From Aquamicrobium aerolatum DSM 21857 (lineage in GTDB: Bacteria; Pseudomonadota; Alphaproteobacteria; Rhizobiales; Rhizobiaceae): a stretch of DNA of 64,000 nt. The translations under genes and the position numbers were made by a program. Below, piece by piece: positions 20,306 through 30,811 of this stretch (position 1 is the first letter of the stretch; each line of letters opens with the position of its first letter). The stretch lies in contig NZ_FORF01000006.1 in NCBI RefSeq assembly GCF_900113935.1, positions 1-64,000 of the forward strand, written 5' to 3'. The notes beneath the pieces were generated by a model that was not told the origin of the DNA, made no database searches, and was given only the letters and a program-made list of their open reading frames with translations.

Positions 20306-20410
20306 TTTGCCGTCGTCCTTGTGATTCTTGCGTTTTAGATGCTAAAGCCGCCTGGTTCCCGCGCCATTAACACGCGCGGGCTTGGCACAGTCCCTACGGA
20401 AAGCACGATC

Positions 20411-21664
20411 ATGTCCGCCTTCAAGTCCGATTTTCTCCGCACGCTTTCAGAGCGCGGTTTCATCCACCAGATTTCCGATGAATCCGGCCTCGATGACCTG
20501 CTCGCGAAGGAATCGGTGACGGCATATATCGGCTATGACCCGACAGCCTCCAGCCTGCATGTCGGTCACCTGATGCAGATCATGATGCTGCATTGGTTCC
20601 AGGAAACCGGTCATCGCCCGATCTCCCTGATGGGCGGCGGCACCGGCATGGTCGGCGATCCGTCGTTCAAGGACGAAGCCCGCCAGTTGATGACGCTCGA
20701 CACGATCGAGGCAAACATTGCGTCGATCAAGCGTGCGTTTGCGCAGTACCTCGATTACGACAAGCCCGGCAACGGCGCGATGATGATCAACAATGCCGAC
20801 TGGCTGCGTCCGATCAACTATCTCGAATTCCTGCGCGATGTCGGCCGTCACTTCTCGGTCAACCGCATGCTGTCCTTCGACAGCGTCAAAACGCGGCTTG
20901 ATCGCGAACAGTCGCTGTCGTTCCTCGAATTCAACTACATGATCCTTCAGGCCTACGACTTCGTCGAACTGAACAAGCGCTACGGCACACGCCTGCAGAT
21001 GGGCGGCTCCGATCAGTGGGGCAACATCATCAACGGCATCGACCTTGGCCACCGCATGGGCACGCCGCAGCTTTACGCGCTCACCGCGCCGCTGCTGACG
21101 ACTGCCTCGGGCGCCAAGATGGGCAAGTCGGCATCCGGAGCCGTATGGCTCAACGCCGATCTGCTGCCCGTTTACGAATTCTGGCAGTACTGGCGTAACA
21201 CCGAAGACGCGGACGTCATCAAGTTCCTCAAGCTCTTCACCAAGCTGCCGATGGACGAAATCGCGCGCCTGGCTGCGCTTGGTGGTTCCGAAATCAACGA
21301 CGCCAAGAAAATTCTGGCGACTGAAGTCACCGCCATGCTTCATGGACGCGCGGCAGCAGAGGAAGCAGCCGAGACCGCCCGTAAGACGTTCGAAGAAGGC
21401 ACGCTGGCCGACTCTCTGCCAAGCGTCGAAATCGCCGCCGGCGAACTTGAGGATGGCATCGGTATTCTTGCGCTGTTCGTCAAAGCCGGCCTCGCCGGCT
21501 CGAACGGCGAAGCCCGTCGTCACATCCAGGGCGGCGCAGTTCGCGTCAACGACGCGGCGGTAAGCGACGAGAAGCAACTGGTCGGTACTGCCGATGTCAC
21601 TGCCGACGGCATCATCAAGCTGTCACTGGGCAAGAAGAAGCACATTCTCGTTCGTCCAGTCTGA
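20411..21664 (+). CDS. tyrS: Tyrosyl-tRNA synthetase
   Basis: Class I aminoacyl-tRNA synthetase of 417 residues. The HIGH-like signature is LHVGHL in the segment [14 protein letters not shown]. The KMSKS-like loop is AKMGKSASG, with [11 protein letters not shown] before it. A C-terminal S4 RNA-binding domain covers the last 70 residues ([18 protein letters not shown]). The start at 20411 gives the canonical N-terminus just before [10 protein letters not shown]. It diverges from anmK, the pairing common in this order. Confidence 0.96.
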   Translation: MSAFKSDFLRTLSERGFIHQISDESGLDDLLAKESVTAYIGYDPTASSLHVGHLMQIMMLHWFQETGHRPISLMGGGTGMVGDPSFKDEARQLMTLDTIEANIASIKRAFAQYLDYDKPGNGAMMINNADWLRPINYLEFLRDVGRHFSVNRMLSFDSVKTRLDREQSLSFLEFNYMILQAYDFVELNKRYGTRLQMGGSDQWGNIINGIDLGHRMGTPQLYALTAPLLTTASGAKMGKSASGAVWLNADLLPVYEFWQYWRNTEDADVIKFLKLFTKLPMDEIARLAALGGSEINDAKKILATEVTAMLHGRAAAEEAAETARKTFEEGTLADSLPSVEIAAGELEDGIGILALFVKAGLAGSNGEARRHIQGGAVRVNDAAVSDEKQLVGTADVTADGIIKLSLGKKKHILVRPV

Positions 21665-21709
21665 TCCGAAAGCGCCTGGCGCCGGCTATCTCGCAGATCG
21701 CCGGCTCCA

Positions 21710-21728
21710 GATGCCAGATTTTGGCATC
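21710..21728. terminator. Weak terminator-like hairpin
   Basis: GATGCCA, a GATTT loop, then TGGCATC followed by AATTT, in the gap between tyrS (+) and the AsmA-like gene (-). The 7-bp stem is only moderately GC-rich. Confidence 0.35.
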
Positions 21729-21779
21729 AATTTACCAAATTTTGCATCGAAAAGACCAAAAGACGGTCTTCCCGGACCA

Positions 21780-24700
21780 TCATCTGAACTCGAAAACCGA
21801 GCGAAAAATGCCCGGAGCGATGACCGACAGCGGGTTTACCTGCAATTGCGGCTCGCTGTATTTCCCTGACAGCTTGAACGTGATCCCGATCAGCCCGCGA
21901 TCACGACCATTGCCGAGCAGCTGGCCAATCAGCGGTATTTCCCCGAAAATCCGGTTCAAACCATAGGCCGGCATGAAGGTTCCGGTCATGTCCATATTGC
22001 CGGCGGCGTCATAAACTCGCCCTTGAAACGTTGAACCAATCAACGGGCCCCGCAGCACGCCGCGATCAAGATCGAGCGCGCCATTCCCTGTTGCAACCAG
22101 TGAAAACGCGCGCTCGAACTGCACTCTCGTCGTGTCAATATCACCGCGAACTGCTTGATTTAGCGAGCGATCTCCGCCCGCGGGGGTACTCGACACCAGA
22201 GAGCGCAGACGCGGCTCGTTGACGATCCAGAAATTGCGCGTGTCGACCTGCCCCGAGAGCGGTCCCGTCCCCGTCCCGCGCATGGATAGCGCAATCGCCC
22301 CACCTTCCATATGCTCATAAACGTCCAGAAAGCGCAGAATGGCTCCCGCATCGGCCGAAGTCATTGTCACGCTCCGCGCATCGCCATTGCGGGTATCGCT
22401 GAACGCCACCTTGCCACCCGTCGAGGTCGTCGCGGCGAATTCAAGCTTGTCGGTACGCCCGTTGGTTCCGGCGAATTTCAACGTCACGCCCCGCAAAGAT
22501 TCGCCGTGAAAACCGGTCATCGCATCGACGGCGACATCCACGCGAACCGGGCCGGTATCGACGTTTTCGCCCCGGTTCTCACCGGCTCCGGCATACAGCT
22601 TGACGATGGAACGCACGTCAATCGACTTGCCTCGAACCTCGATGTCGTAACCGTTGCGTTCCGCCTTCATGGTGAACGAAAAATCGTCGTTCCGATTCAA
22701 CCTTGCAGACGGAAAGCTGACCGACTGCAACTTGCCATCGACCAGCGACAGCGCCCCGGTCGCACCAAACGTGTCCCCGTCGAGCTTGAAATCGGACAGG
22801 CGGGTGACGTTGCCCTGCTGTTCCAATCCGAACGCAACCGATGCCGGCACGCCGGTGCCCTTGCTCCATCCGATCCAGGGAATGTTCAGCGTCGCGCGCT
22901 CAAGGCTCGCCTTGATGGATCTTGAACTGTCCTTGGTGTCATCGAGTTCGACCCGCGCAGTGCCGGACAGAACCGTGTTCAACCCCGGCGCAATCGCGCG
23001 CCGCCCGGCATCATCGAGGTTAAGAACGACGCGGCGCTGTCGCTCGACGCTGCTCTGACCGAGCGGCTCCACCAGCCGTAGATCGGCAGATACGCCGTTG
23101 AGCAGCGCAGCGGCGGTGATCTCGGCTTTGCGTGGATCGACCACGATGGAGCCCTTGGCTTTCGTGACCGTCTGGCCTTCGAACTTCCTTGAAATGTTGA
23201 GATTGTCGTAGGCAAGATCAACTTTCCATTCGAGTTTTTCGATCGGAAAGTCTCTTTCCAGCGGGATATCCGTGATGATCTTGCCCGCCACGGTGCCCGA
23301 CAGTTCATCGGGCTTTACATCAAAGAACCGCGACACATCGATGGGGTCATAGGACGCCAGCGCGAGGATGGCATCGGCATTGCTTTCGACGTCAATCACG
23401 AGCCGCCCGATTACGGGTCTTTTGTGGGCCTCACGTATCTCCAGCAGACCATTGCGCGCATTGACGGTTCGTCCTTCCTGCATGAAAACCGTGCCGCTTT
23501 CGAGCGCGATATCGATGTCCATACCTGCAAAGATCACGGAACCGTTGCCATCACGAACTGGCGGCATGCGTCCAACAATGTCGAACCGCGTGCCTTTGAT
23601 AGAAAACTCACCGGACAGCTCGGAAGCCGTCAACGGCACACCATTGCTCAGCCGACCGGGGGCAGCGTTGATCTTGATCTGCCCCGCCTCGACCTTGCCA
23701 CCATACATGTTATCGACCACCCAGCGGCGCGCACCGCGAGCGGAGAACCACGGCCACAGCTGCTTGATCTCACCGACCGGCATGTCGATGACGTTCAGCT
23801 CAAGTCCAAGCCCTACTCCGACCTCGTCCACGACGATCCGGGCGCTGCCGTGAACTTCACCTTCCAGCGAACGCAGCCCAATCGTTTTAATTTCAATGAC
23901 ATCCGCGGTGGCGCTCATCACGCCTGCGAGCTTTGTCACAACCTCCAGGGGCCGTTCTGGAGAACCAGTTGGCGCAACAGTCGACCCGTCGCTTACAAGC
24001 TCGAAGCGATAACCTGCCTCTCCGCCCTCTGGCAGCGAACCCAGTGCGCCATGAAACGTCCAGTTTGAGCGTCCGCTTGAGACTCGCAAGGCTTCGACCT
24101 CGATCTTGTCCGCCCCCTCCTTGAGAGTGGCTCGCAGTTCAAGATCGGCATCAATCCGATCGCCATCTTTCAGGTCGACAGTAACCTGACCGATCTCCGT
24201 GTGCAGGCGCAGTTCGTGGTCTGACTGATGACGTGTCGCCGAAACAGAAAGACGCGCATCCTTGAAATCGTTCGTGCGGCCGGACGTGGCAGATGTTTCC
24301 TGTGGCACCGCGACGTTCAACGTAACCTGATCCACTGCGCCATCGCTCGGATCTCGAGAAACCTGACCCTGAACATTTGCTGTGCGTCCTGCGGCCGCAA
24401 CATTAGCCTCGACCTCAAAGGAAACGGCGTTGCGCCGGCGCAATTGAGCATCGATCAACTTCACAGTGCCCAAGAGAGGATCGTCCGACAGAACCAGATC
24501 AATATTCTGAAGTCTGACGCGGCCGACACCGCCATCATTGAGCAACGACGCGAACTCATTTGCGGCTGCAAACACAGTCCGTACCGCAGCATCCTGGTCG
24601 AAAACGCCTGCCTCATCGAAGAATGGCAGTTGCGCAGGGGGGGTAGTACCGGTCAACGACGACAAGACGATCCGGGAGTCCTGTATGCGAATCCGCCGTA

Positions 24701-25139
24701 TCTTCAGCTTGCCGCCAATCAATGGCGCAAAGCCAACCCCCAGCCGTAACTGACCGATCCGCAAGGCTTCTTCGCCGGTTCCAGTGGGCGAGAGAACGAC
24801 ATTGTCCGTTTCAACCGAAAGAAGTTCCATGCCGTCAAAGGACAGACGTGTCGCACCAACCGCCGCGACATAGTCGTCCCCTACGAGCTGTTGAACGGCA
24901 TTCTGGGCTTCAAGACGAAGCGTTTCGCTCCCCGCCCCCAGCAAAACCGCGCCTGCCAAGGCAACCAGTGCAAGCAGGATGACTGCGACGCCCCCGAAAA
25001 AAAGCATCGCAACGCGCCCTGGACGGAAGCGTTTCCGCTCTGGCGCGGGGAGGCGCTGCGCGGAGGGGAGCTTGTCCAGACAGACGATCTCCTCGCGCCG
25101 AAACCGAATTTTCTGATGTGAAGGGATCTCGCTGTGCAC
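21780..25139 (-). CDS. Large AsmA-like / DUF3971 envelope protein
   Basis: A 1119-residue protein of the AsmA-like superfamily (YhdP/TamB-type). A basic cytoplasmic N-terminus is followed by one membrane helix near residues 45-67. A very long periplasmic region of repeated beta strands follows, ending in the AsmA-like C-terminal segment (LDLDRGVLRGPLIGSTFQG, FGEIPLIGQLLG). Such proteins bridge inner and outer membranes and are implicated in phospholipid transport and outer-membrane integrity. The listed start is a GTG at 25139; an ATG at 25007 just before the membrane helix is an alternative. It diverges from bcp. Confidence 0.85.
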   Translation of the reverse strand: MHSEIPSHQKIRFRREEIVCLDKLPSAQRLPAPERKRFRPGRVAMLFFGGVAVILLALVALAGAVLLGAGSETLRLEAQNAVQQLVGDDYVAAVGATRLSFDGMELLSVETDNVVLSPTGTGEEALRIGQLRLGVGFAPLIGGKLKIRRIRIQDSRIVLSSLTGTTPPAQLPFFDEAGVFDQDAAVRTVFAAANEFASLLNDGGVGRVRLQNIDLVLSDDPLLGTVKLIDAQLRRRNAVSFEVEANVAAAGRTANVQGQVSRDPSDGAVDQVTLNVAVPQETSATSGRTNDFKDARLSVSATRHQSDHELRLHTEIGQVTVDLKDGDRIDADLELRATLKEGADKIEVEALRVSSGRSNWTFHGALGSLPEGGEAGYRFELVSDGSTVAPTGSPERPLEVVTKLAGVMSATADVIEIKTIGLRSLEGEVHGSARIVVDEVGVGLGLELNVIDMPVGEIKQLWPWFSARGARRWVVDNMYGGKVEAGQIKINAAPGRLSNGVPLTASELSGEFSIKGTRFDIVGRMPPVRDGNGSVIFAGMDIDIALESGTVFMQEGRTVNARNGLLEIREAHKRPVIGRLVIDVESNADAILALASYDPIDVSRFFDVKPDELSGTVAGKIITDIPLERDFPIEKLEWKVDLAYDNLNISRKFEGQTVTKAKGSIVVDPRKAEITAAALLNGVSADLRLVEPLGQSSVERQRRVVLNLDDAGRRAIAPGLNTVLSGTARVELDDTKDSSRSIKASLERATLNIPWIGWSKGTGVPASVAFGLEQQGNVTRLSDFKLDGDTFGATGALSLVDGKLQSVSFPSARLNRNDDFSFTMKAERNGYDIEVRGKSIDVRSIVKLYAGAGENRGENVDTGPVRVDVAVDAMTGFHGESLRGVTLKFAGTNGRTDKLEFAATTSTGGKVAFSDTRNGDARSVTMTSADAGAILRFLDVYEHMEGGAIALSMRGTGTGPLSGQVDTRNFWIVNEPRLRSLVSSTPAGGDRSLNQAVRGDIDTTRVQFERAFSLVATGNGALDLDRGVLRGPLIGSTFQGRVYDAAGNMDMTGTFMPAYGLNRIFGEIPLIGQLLGNGRDRGLIGITFKLSGKYSEPQLQVNPLSVIAPGIFRSVFEFR

Positions 25140-25232
25140 GCCGGGCGAGCCTGTTTCCTTGCGATGGACGAATCTGGCCCAGCCACTATAACTGGCACCT
25201 GCATCAACGTAACCACAAAGAAGAGCTAACAG

Positions 25233-25703
25233 ATGACTCAGATCGCCATTGGCGAGAGCGCCCCCGACTTTGAACTTCCGGGCGACGGTGGATCGACAAT
25301 CTCACTAAGCGCCCTTCGCGGCAGCATTGTGGTTTTGTTTTTCTACCCAAAGGACGACACAAGCGGCTGCACCACCGAAGCGCTCGACTTCACATCCCTG
25401 AAAGAAGAATTTGACGCAATCGGCGTAAAGCTGATCGGGATCTCGCCTGACAGCGTGAAGCGGCATGACAAGTTCAAGGCCAAGCATGGCCTCACAGTTA
25501 CCCTGGCTTCTGACGAAGAGAAGCAAGTCCTTGAAGCCTATGGCGTCTGGGTGGAGAAAAGCATGTACGGGCGCAAATATATGGGCGTCGAACGCACCAC
25601 CCTACTGATCGACAGCAATGGGAAGATCGTCCGCATATGGAACAAGGTGAAGGTCGCAGGCCACGCAGCGGAGGTGCTGTCGGCAGCGAAAGAGGCCGCC
25701 TGA
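25233..25703 (+). CDS. bcp: Thioredoxin-dependent peroxiredoxin (Bcp/PrxQ type), one-cysteine form
   Basis: Thiol peroxidase of 156 residues that reduces H2O2 and organic hydroperoxides. The peroxidatic Cys46 lies in DDTSGCTTEA. The position five residues later, which carries the resolving cysteine in E. coli Bcp, is Leu51, and no other cysteine exists in the protein. This is therefore a one-Cys enzyme that must be resolved by an external thiol. It diverges from the AsmA-like gene, with 93 nt between starts. Confidence 0.93.
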   Translation: MTQIAIGESAPDFELPGDGGSTISLSALRGSIVVLFFYPKDDTSGCTTEALDFTSLKEEFDAIGVKLIGISPDSVKRHDKFKAKHGLTVTLASDEEKQVLEAYGVWVEKSMYGRKYMGVERTTLLIDSNGKIVRIWNKVKVAGHAAEVLSAAKEAA

Positions 25704-25826
25704 GCCTATCGCGAGTTTGAGGCCCTACCAAAGGGCAACTGGGTTTCGTGCCGAACCGAAAACGTTTGTTAACCCTAATAATGTGTAATCGGACTGTGTA
25801 TTTCCCTATTGCTTGGGTGTGGGTCC

Positions 25827-27077
25827 GTGACAGTCAAACGACATTCGTCCGTGTTCGGAAGGCGCAAAGAGCCGCATACGATCATCATTGCCAATGGCAA
25901 CAAGATCCGACACTTCACGCTGCGCCCCTGGATGACTGCTCTCACCGGGTCGGTGCTGGCAACTGCGGCCATCGGCTACCTCTCAGCCACGACCTATCTG
26001 GTGTTGAGAGACGACTTGATTGGTGCTTCGGCAGCGCAGCAGGCGCGCATGCAGCATGCCTATGAAGACCGCATCTCGACGCTGCGGGCACAGGTGGACC
26101 GCATCACCAGCCGACAGCTGCTGGATCAGCAAATCGTCGAGAGCAAGGTTTCGGAACTGCTGGCACGTCAGTCGCAACTGACACAGCGTCACGGTCGCAT
26201 CGGGCCAATTCTGGAACGGGCAACAATCAACCGTGCAGAGCTTCCAAGCTCCACGCCCGTACCACCCTCCCGCCCGGACATGCGCGCTACAGTTGACGTT
26301 TCGCAGCCCCTTGTGACGGCAGAGGCTTCAAGTTTCTGGCCGCGACACGCGGCACCTGCAACCGGACGTGAAACTGCGGCAGATCGCGCCGATCAGCTCT
26401 TCGTCGCTCTCAACAAATCCCTTGAGGCTATCGAGACGGAACAGATCGCGGGAATGGAATTGCTGGCCGAAGATGCCTTCAAGACGGCGGACGAGATTAC
26501 GGGCGCTCTTGAAGTTGCAGGCCTGCCGATTGAACTCGAACTCGGCGACGATGCCGCCGGCGGTCCATTGCTCCCGATTGACGGCAATCGGTTCGAAGCA
26601 GGTGTGAAGGAACTCGACGACGCCCTCGCCAAGCTCGAAGCAGCCAAGGCGATGGCTCAGGTGATGCCGATCCAGAATCCGCTGCCCGGCCGCTCGATCT
26701 CCAGCAGCTATGGCGTGCGCCGGGATCCGCTGTTGCGAACGCCGGCAATGCACGCCGGCATCGACTTTCGCGCTCCCACCGGCACGAAGATCAAGAGCGC
26801 TGGCCAAGGCACAGTGGTCAACGCCGGATGGAACGGTGGCTATGGCCGGATGGTGGAGATAGACCATGGCAACGGCCTCACCACCCGCTATGCCCATCTG
26901 AGCCGCATCCACGTCAAGGAAGGCCAGACGGTGGAGAAGGACAGTGTCGTCGGCGAAGTGGGCACCACAGGACGCTCAACCGGGCCACATCTTCACTATG
27001 AAGTGCGACACAACGGCTCCCCGATTGACCCGTTGCGTGTCATCAAGGCCGGACGCAAGATCGAAAATCTGCTGTAA
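25827..27077 (+). CDS. M23 family metallopeptidase (LytM domain) with membrane anchor and coiled coil
   Basis: Murein endopeptidase-like protein of about 416 residues. One membrane helix lies near residues 38-60, a coiled coil (residues about 75-125) follows, and then the C-terminal LytM domain. The zinc-ligand motifs are H-x3-D (MHAGIDFRAP) and HLHYEV, with the conserved GYGRMVEIDHGNG between them. The start is set at GTG 25827, which gives the TVKRHSSVFGRR opening; a TTG at 25809 is possible. It converges with prfB. Likely role: peptidoglycan cleavage, or activation of amidases, at division. Confidence 0.88.
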   Translation: MTVKRHSSVFGRRKEPHTIIIANGNKIRHFTLRPWMTALTGSVLATAAIGYLSATTYLVLRDDLIGASAAQQARMQHAYEDRISTLRAQVDRITSRQLLDQQIVESKVSELLARQSQLTQRHGRIGPILERATINRAELPSSTPVPPSRPDMRATVDVSQPLVTAEASSFWPRHAAPATGRETAADRADQLFVALNKSLEAIETEQIAGMELLAEDAFKTADEITGALEVAGLPIELELGDDAAGGPLLPIDGNRFEAGVKELDDALAKLEAAKAMAQVMPIQNPLPGRSISSSYGVRRDPLLRTPAMHAGIDFRAPTGTKIKSAGQGTVVNAGWNGGYGRMVEIDHGNGLTTRYAHLSRIHVKEGQTVEKDSVVGEVGTTGRSTGPHLHYEVRHNGSPIDPLRVIKAGRKIENLL

Positions 27078-27078
27078 G

Positions 27079-27107
27079 AAAAAGGGCAGGACGCTTGCGC
27101 CCTGCCC
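27079..27107 (-). terminator. Rho-independent terminator of prfB
   Basis: On the minus strand a GC-rich stem (GGGCAGGGCGC / GCGTCCTGCCC) is followed by TTTTT at 27083-27079, 36 nt after the prfB stop. On the plus strand no T-run follows the stem. Confidence 0.75.
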
Positions 27108-27143
27108 CCATGATTGCTCAAGATCACACCAGAAGGCATGACA

Positions 27144-28275
27144 TTAATCGATGTCTTCAACCGCCTGGCCCGAACCGCCTTCGATGCGAGCCGACAGCGC
27201 CGCTTCCATGAATTCGTCCAGGTCACCGTCGAGCACGTCGCTCGGGCTGCTGCTCTCCACTCCGGTGCGAAGGTCCTTCACCATCTGGTATGGCTGAAGG
27301 ACATAAGAACGGATCTGGTGGCCCCAGCCAATGTCGGTCTTTGACGCTTCGCTGGCGTTTGCAACGGCTTCGCGCTTTTTCAGCTCTTCCTCGTAAAGCC
27401 GCGAACGCAGCATTTCCCACGCCTTGGCGCGGTTCTTGTGCTGTGAACGCTCCGCCTGACAGGCAACCACGATGCCGGTTGCGATATGCGTGATACGCAC
27501 CGCCGAGTCTGTCGTGTTGACGTGCTGACCGCCCGCGCCGGATGCACGGTAAGTATCGATCCGGACATCGGATTCCGACACATCGACCTCGATCGAGTCG
27601 TCGACAACCGGGTAGACCCATGTGCTTGCGAACGACGTGTGACGACGCGCGTTCGAGTCATAGGGCGAAATGCGCACCAAACGATGGACCCCGGACTCCG
27701 TCTTCATCCAGCCATAGGCGTTGTGGCCCTTGACGAGAATGGTCGCCGACTTGATGCCGGCTTCTTCCCCGTCATGTACCTCAAGCACCTCGACCTTGAA
27801 TCCGCGACGCTCGGCCCACCTTGTGTACATGCGCAACAGCATGCTCGCCCAGTCCTGGCTCTCGGTGCCGCCGGCACCCGCGTGGACTTCGACATAGGTG
27901 TCGTTCGAGTCAGCTTCGCCCGAAAGCAGTGTCTCGACCTGGCGTGCCTGCGTTTCCGCGCGCAATGCACGGATGGAAGCTTCGGCGTCGGCGACGATGC
28001 TCTGGTCACCCTCTTCCTCGCCAAGCTCGATGAGTTCGAGATTGTCGCTCAGGGCTTGTGTGATCTGCTTGACGGTCGTGATACCGTCTTCGAGGCTTTG
28101 ACGTTCGCGCATCAGTTTCTGCGCTTCATGCGGGTCGTTCCACAGGTCGCCGTCTTCTGCGCGCATATTCAGGTAATCAAGTCGTTTTACGGCCTGATCC
28201 CAGTCAAAGATGCCTCCTCAGCAGGGTTATGGCCTGCTTGATTTCGTCGACAATGTTTTGGGTTTCTGCGCGCAT
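27144..28275 (-). CDS. prfB: Peptide chain release factor 2, with programmed +1 frameshift
   Basis: Release factor recognising UGA and UAA. Translation begins at the ATG at 28275 and meets an in-frame TGA after 23 codons (28206-28204). A +1 shift at CTT-T-GAC joins it to the main frame, giving 376 residues in all. The catalytic GGQ is in [12 protein letters not shown]. The stop-codon recognition tripeptide reads Ser-Pro-Tyr ([12 protein letters not shown]) rather than the Ser-Pro-Phe of E. coli. If the shift is overlooked, the gene appears to start at an internal ATG at 28166 and loses 37 residues. The gene's own stop codon is TAA. A terminator follows. Confidence 0.95.
28203..28218 (-). promoter_or_regulatory. 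Programmed frameshift site of prfB
   Basis: Shine-Dalgarno-like AGGAGG (28218-28213), then CAT, then CTT TGA C (28209-28203). This is the classical RF2 autoregulatory site: low RF2 lets the ribosome pause at TGA and slip forward one base. Confidence 0.93.
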
Positions 28276-28411
28276 GGCGGCGGGACATCCTGCTCAAATT
28301 TGCTTCTGAATCGGCGCGGACCATAGGGACGCTGTCACCACGTGTAAAGGGACTTGCGCGCGGCGAAACAGCATGAACAGTGGGTTAACCTGCCTGCGCT
28401 AGTGTTTTCAC

Positions 28412-29518
28412 ATGGTCTGGGGCGGCTTGAAGATCAATATTGGCAGGCTGGTGCGCTACCTACTGGTTGGCGGCGCGATTTTTGGTACGCTCGCCGCTGG
28501 CCCTTCGGCAGCGTCAGATCGAGCCTGTCGGAAAATTGAAGCAAGACTTGCGGCCCTTACCGCGGAAAGCGGCTCCCGCGCATCGACGCGGCGCTACGAT
28601 GACGCCATCGCCCGTCAACAAGAACAATTACAGAAAGCGCGGGCTCAGGCGAACCAGGCCGGTTGCGGACGCGCCATTGTCGGCAGCGCTGTCGCCTTCT
28701 GCGCAAGCGTCAATGGCAGCATTGAGAAGATGCAGCGCAATCTTGCCGAGTTGCAGGCGAAGCGCGGAAAACTGAAGAGCAAGGATTCGTCACGGGAGCG
28801 TGCACAGCTGCAGACTGCGCTAAAACGCCAAGGATGCGGTAGCCAGGCGCGTCGCGCCAACAGCGTCCCCGCCGAGGCGCGCAAGGTCGAGTCCAGCGCG
28901 CCTGCGTCTGTTGCGATTGGACGGGTGAGCGGAAATTTCCGGACAATGTGCGTGCGTACCTGTGACGGATATTATTTTCCGATTTCTAATTCCGTGCCCC
29001 AATCCAGCTTCGAACGGGATCAACAAGCCTGCCAGGCAATGTGTCCGGGCAGCCCCGTGGAGCTCCATATCCATCGCATGCCTGGGCAAGAAGCAGAGGA
29101 CATGGTGTCTGCCTCAACCGGACAGAGATATCGCGATCTGGCCAATGCTTTTGTCTATCGGAAAAAAGCGATCGGGAGCACCCCGGCTTGCAGCTGCAAT
29201 CGCGCGAACGCGGCGCCAACTTCCGGCTTTACAGTCGTTGGCGGAGAGTATGACCACCGATCTGCCGATGCAGCAATTTCGGTACCGCCGCGCCCCTCAG
29301 CACGACCAGACCCTGCCGAAGACCCGAAAACGCTGGTGAATCGGGAAAGCGGCGTCGATATTCAGGCGCTGAAACACCTGAATATCCCAAAGCCCAACAC
29401 GACAGCAAACGCATCGCTCACAAATGATGGCGCGGTCAGGGTCGTCGGGCCAGTGTTCCTTCCCGACCCAGAAGCGGCAATAAATCTGCAAGCTCCGGTC
29501 CCTGCTCACGACCGGTAA
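28412..29518 (+). CDS. DUF2865 domain-containing secreted protein
   Basis: A 368-residue exported protein with an N-terminal signal-anchor (residues about 12-35, [20 protein letters not shown]). A coiled-coil stretch rich in Gln, Lys and Arg lies at about 60-130. The DUF2865 core follows, with paired cysteines in [23 protein letters not shown] and ACSCN. The domain is common in Hyphomicrobiales and has no known biochemical role. The last 83 nt overlap the 3' end of the convergent gltX gene. The C-terminal 90 residues look unstructured. Confidence 0.8.
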   Translation: MVWGGLKINIGRLVRYLLVGGAIFGTLAAGPSAASDRACRKIEARLAALTAESGSRASTRRYDDAIARQQEQLQKARAQANQAGCGRAIVGSAVAFCASVNGSIEKMQRNLAELQAKRGKLKSKDSSRERAQLQTALKRQGCGSQARRANSVPAEARKVESSAPASVAIGRVSGNFRTMCVRTCDGYYFPISNSVPQSSFERDQQACQAMCPGSPVELHIHRMPGQEAEDMVSASTGQRYRDLANAFVYRKKAIGSTPACSCNRANAAPTSGFTVVGGEYDHRSADAAISVPPRPSARPDPAEDPKTLVNRESGVDIQALKHLNIPKPNTTANASLTNDGAVRVVGPVFLPDPEAAINLQAPVPAHDR

Positions 29519-30809
29519 GAGCAAGACGCAAAGGCATGAAAAGCGATTTGCCCTTGCGCCCTGTCAGTTCCTTGAGCGCGTCGGTCCAGGCTTTCCAGGT
29601 GGTTGTATCCCAGGGCTCTGCTGGAAGGTTCTCGAATGCGGTCGTCAAAAATGCGAGATCTTCGGCATTAAACTGCTGCCGCACGAGCGGTCCTTCGCGG
29701 ACGATCGACCACCACTGCGCGGCGTCTGCAAGACGCTCGAGGTTGCCGCGAACCACCATCCAGAACGTCTCGGCATCGCTGCCGTCGATGCCAAGTGCGA
29801 CGAGGCGCTGCCGGGCTTCTTCAAACGGCATGTTGTGGATCAATGTCCGATTCAGCGCCTGCACCTCTGCCGGATCGAATTTCGCAGCGGACTTTGACGT
29901 CGCCGCAGGCTCAAAACGTGCTGCCAGTTCCGACATGGTGGGAACAGCAGAAACGCTCTCGGCAGTACCGATCAACACCGCCAGGGATGCGACAGCCATC
30001 GGCTCGACGCCTTCCTGAGCCAGACTGAGGATCGAGAGAGCGCCTGTTCGCTTCGACAGCCCCTCGCCCGAACTCGTCGTCAACAGATTGTGGTGACCAA
30101 AAGCCGGCGCGACTGCACCGAGAGCCTCGAAAATCGCGATCTGCGCGCCGGTATTGGTGACATGGTCGTCGCCACGAATGACATGGGTGATGCCAAGCTC
30201 GATATCATCGACCACCGATGGCAGCGTGTAGAGATAGGTTCCATCTTCACGCACGAGGACCGGATCCGACATGGACGCCAGATCGACTGTCTGCGGACCG
30301 CGCACGACGTCATCCCAATGCACTTCCGTGCGACGGGTGACAAAGGGATCGCTCTCAAAATTTGGAAGCAGGAAGCGCCAGTGAGGCTTGCGCCCTTCCG
30401 CTTCATAGGCAGCCTTCTGTTCGTCGGTCAGCTTGAGCGCCTCGCGCCCGTAGACGGGAGGAAGACGGCGCGACAACCTGATCTTGCGGCGACGTTCGAG
30501 CTCTTCGGACGTTTCCCAGCAGGGATACAAAAGCCCGGCTTGCTTCAATTTCTCGACTGCAGCGTCGTAGGTCGCAAACCGCGCCGACTGATGAACGATA
30601 ACGTCCGGCAAGACGCCGAGCCAATGCAGATCCTTCTCGATCTGGTCCGCGTATTCCTGCTTGGAGCGCGCGGCATCGGTGTCGTCGAAGCGCAGGACGA
30701 AGCGTCCGCCGTTCTTCAAGGCGAACAGCCAGTTGAAAAGCGCGGTCCGCGCATTGCCGATGTGGATATAGCCGGTCGGCGACGGCGCAAAACGTACTGT
30801 GACTGACAT
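29436..30809 (-). CDS. gltX: Glutamyl-tRNA synthetase
   Basis: Class I aminoacyl-tRNA synthetase of 457 residues. The HIGH signature is in [14 protein letters not shown] (residues 8-21) and the KMSKS-like loop reads [10 protein letters not shown]. Many members of this order encode two GltX paralogues, one of which may charge other tRNAs; which one this is cannot be decided here. It starts 2 nt after the nadE stop codon on the same strand, so the two are probably co-transcribed. Its 3' end overlaps the DUF2865 gene on the other strand. Confidence 0.93.
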   Translation of the reverse strand: MSVTVRFAPSPTGYIHIGNARTALFNWLFALKNGGRFVLRFDDTDAARSKQEYADQIEKDLHWLGVLPDVIVHQSARFATYDAAVEKLKQAGLLYPCWETSEELERRRKIRLSRRLPPVYGREALKLTDEQKAAYEAEGRKPHWRFLLPNFESDPFVTRRTEVHWDDVVRGPQTVDLASMSDPVLVREDGTYLYTLPSVVDDIELGITHVIRGDDHVTNTGAQIAIFEALGAVAPAFGHHNLLTTSSGEGLSKRTGALSILSLAQEGVEPMAVASLAVLIGTAESVSAVPTMSELAARFEPAATSKSAAKFDPAEVQALNRTLIHNMPFEEARQRLVALGIDGSDAETFWMVVRGNLERLADAAQWWSIVREGPLVRQQFNAEDLAFLTTAFENLPAEPWDTTTWKAWTDALKELTGRKGKSLFMPLRLALTGREQGPELADLLPLLGREGTLARRP

Positions 30810-30811
30810 AG

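Noticed and set aside
20447-21577. Minus-strand open frame of 376 codons opposite tyrS
   Set aside because: Shadow of tyrS, with no recognisable domain.
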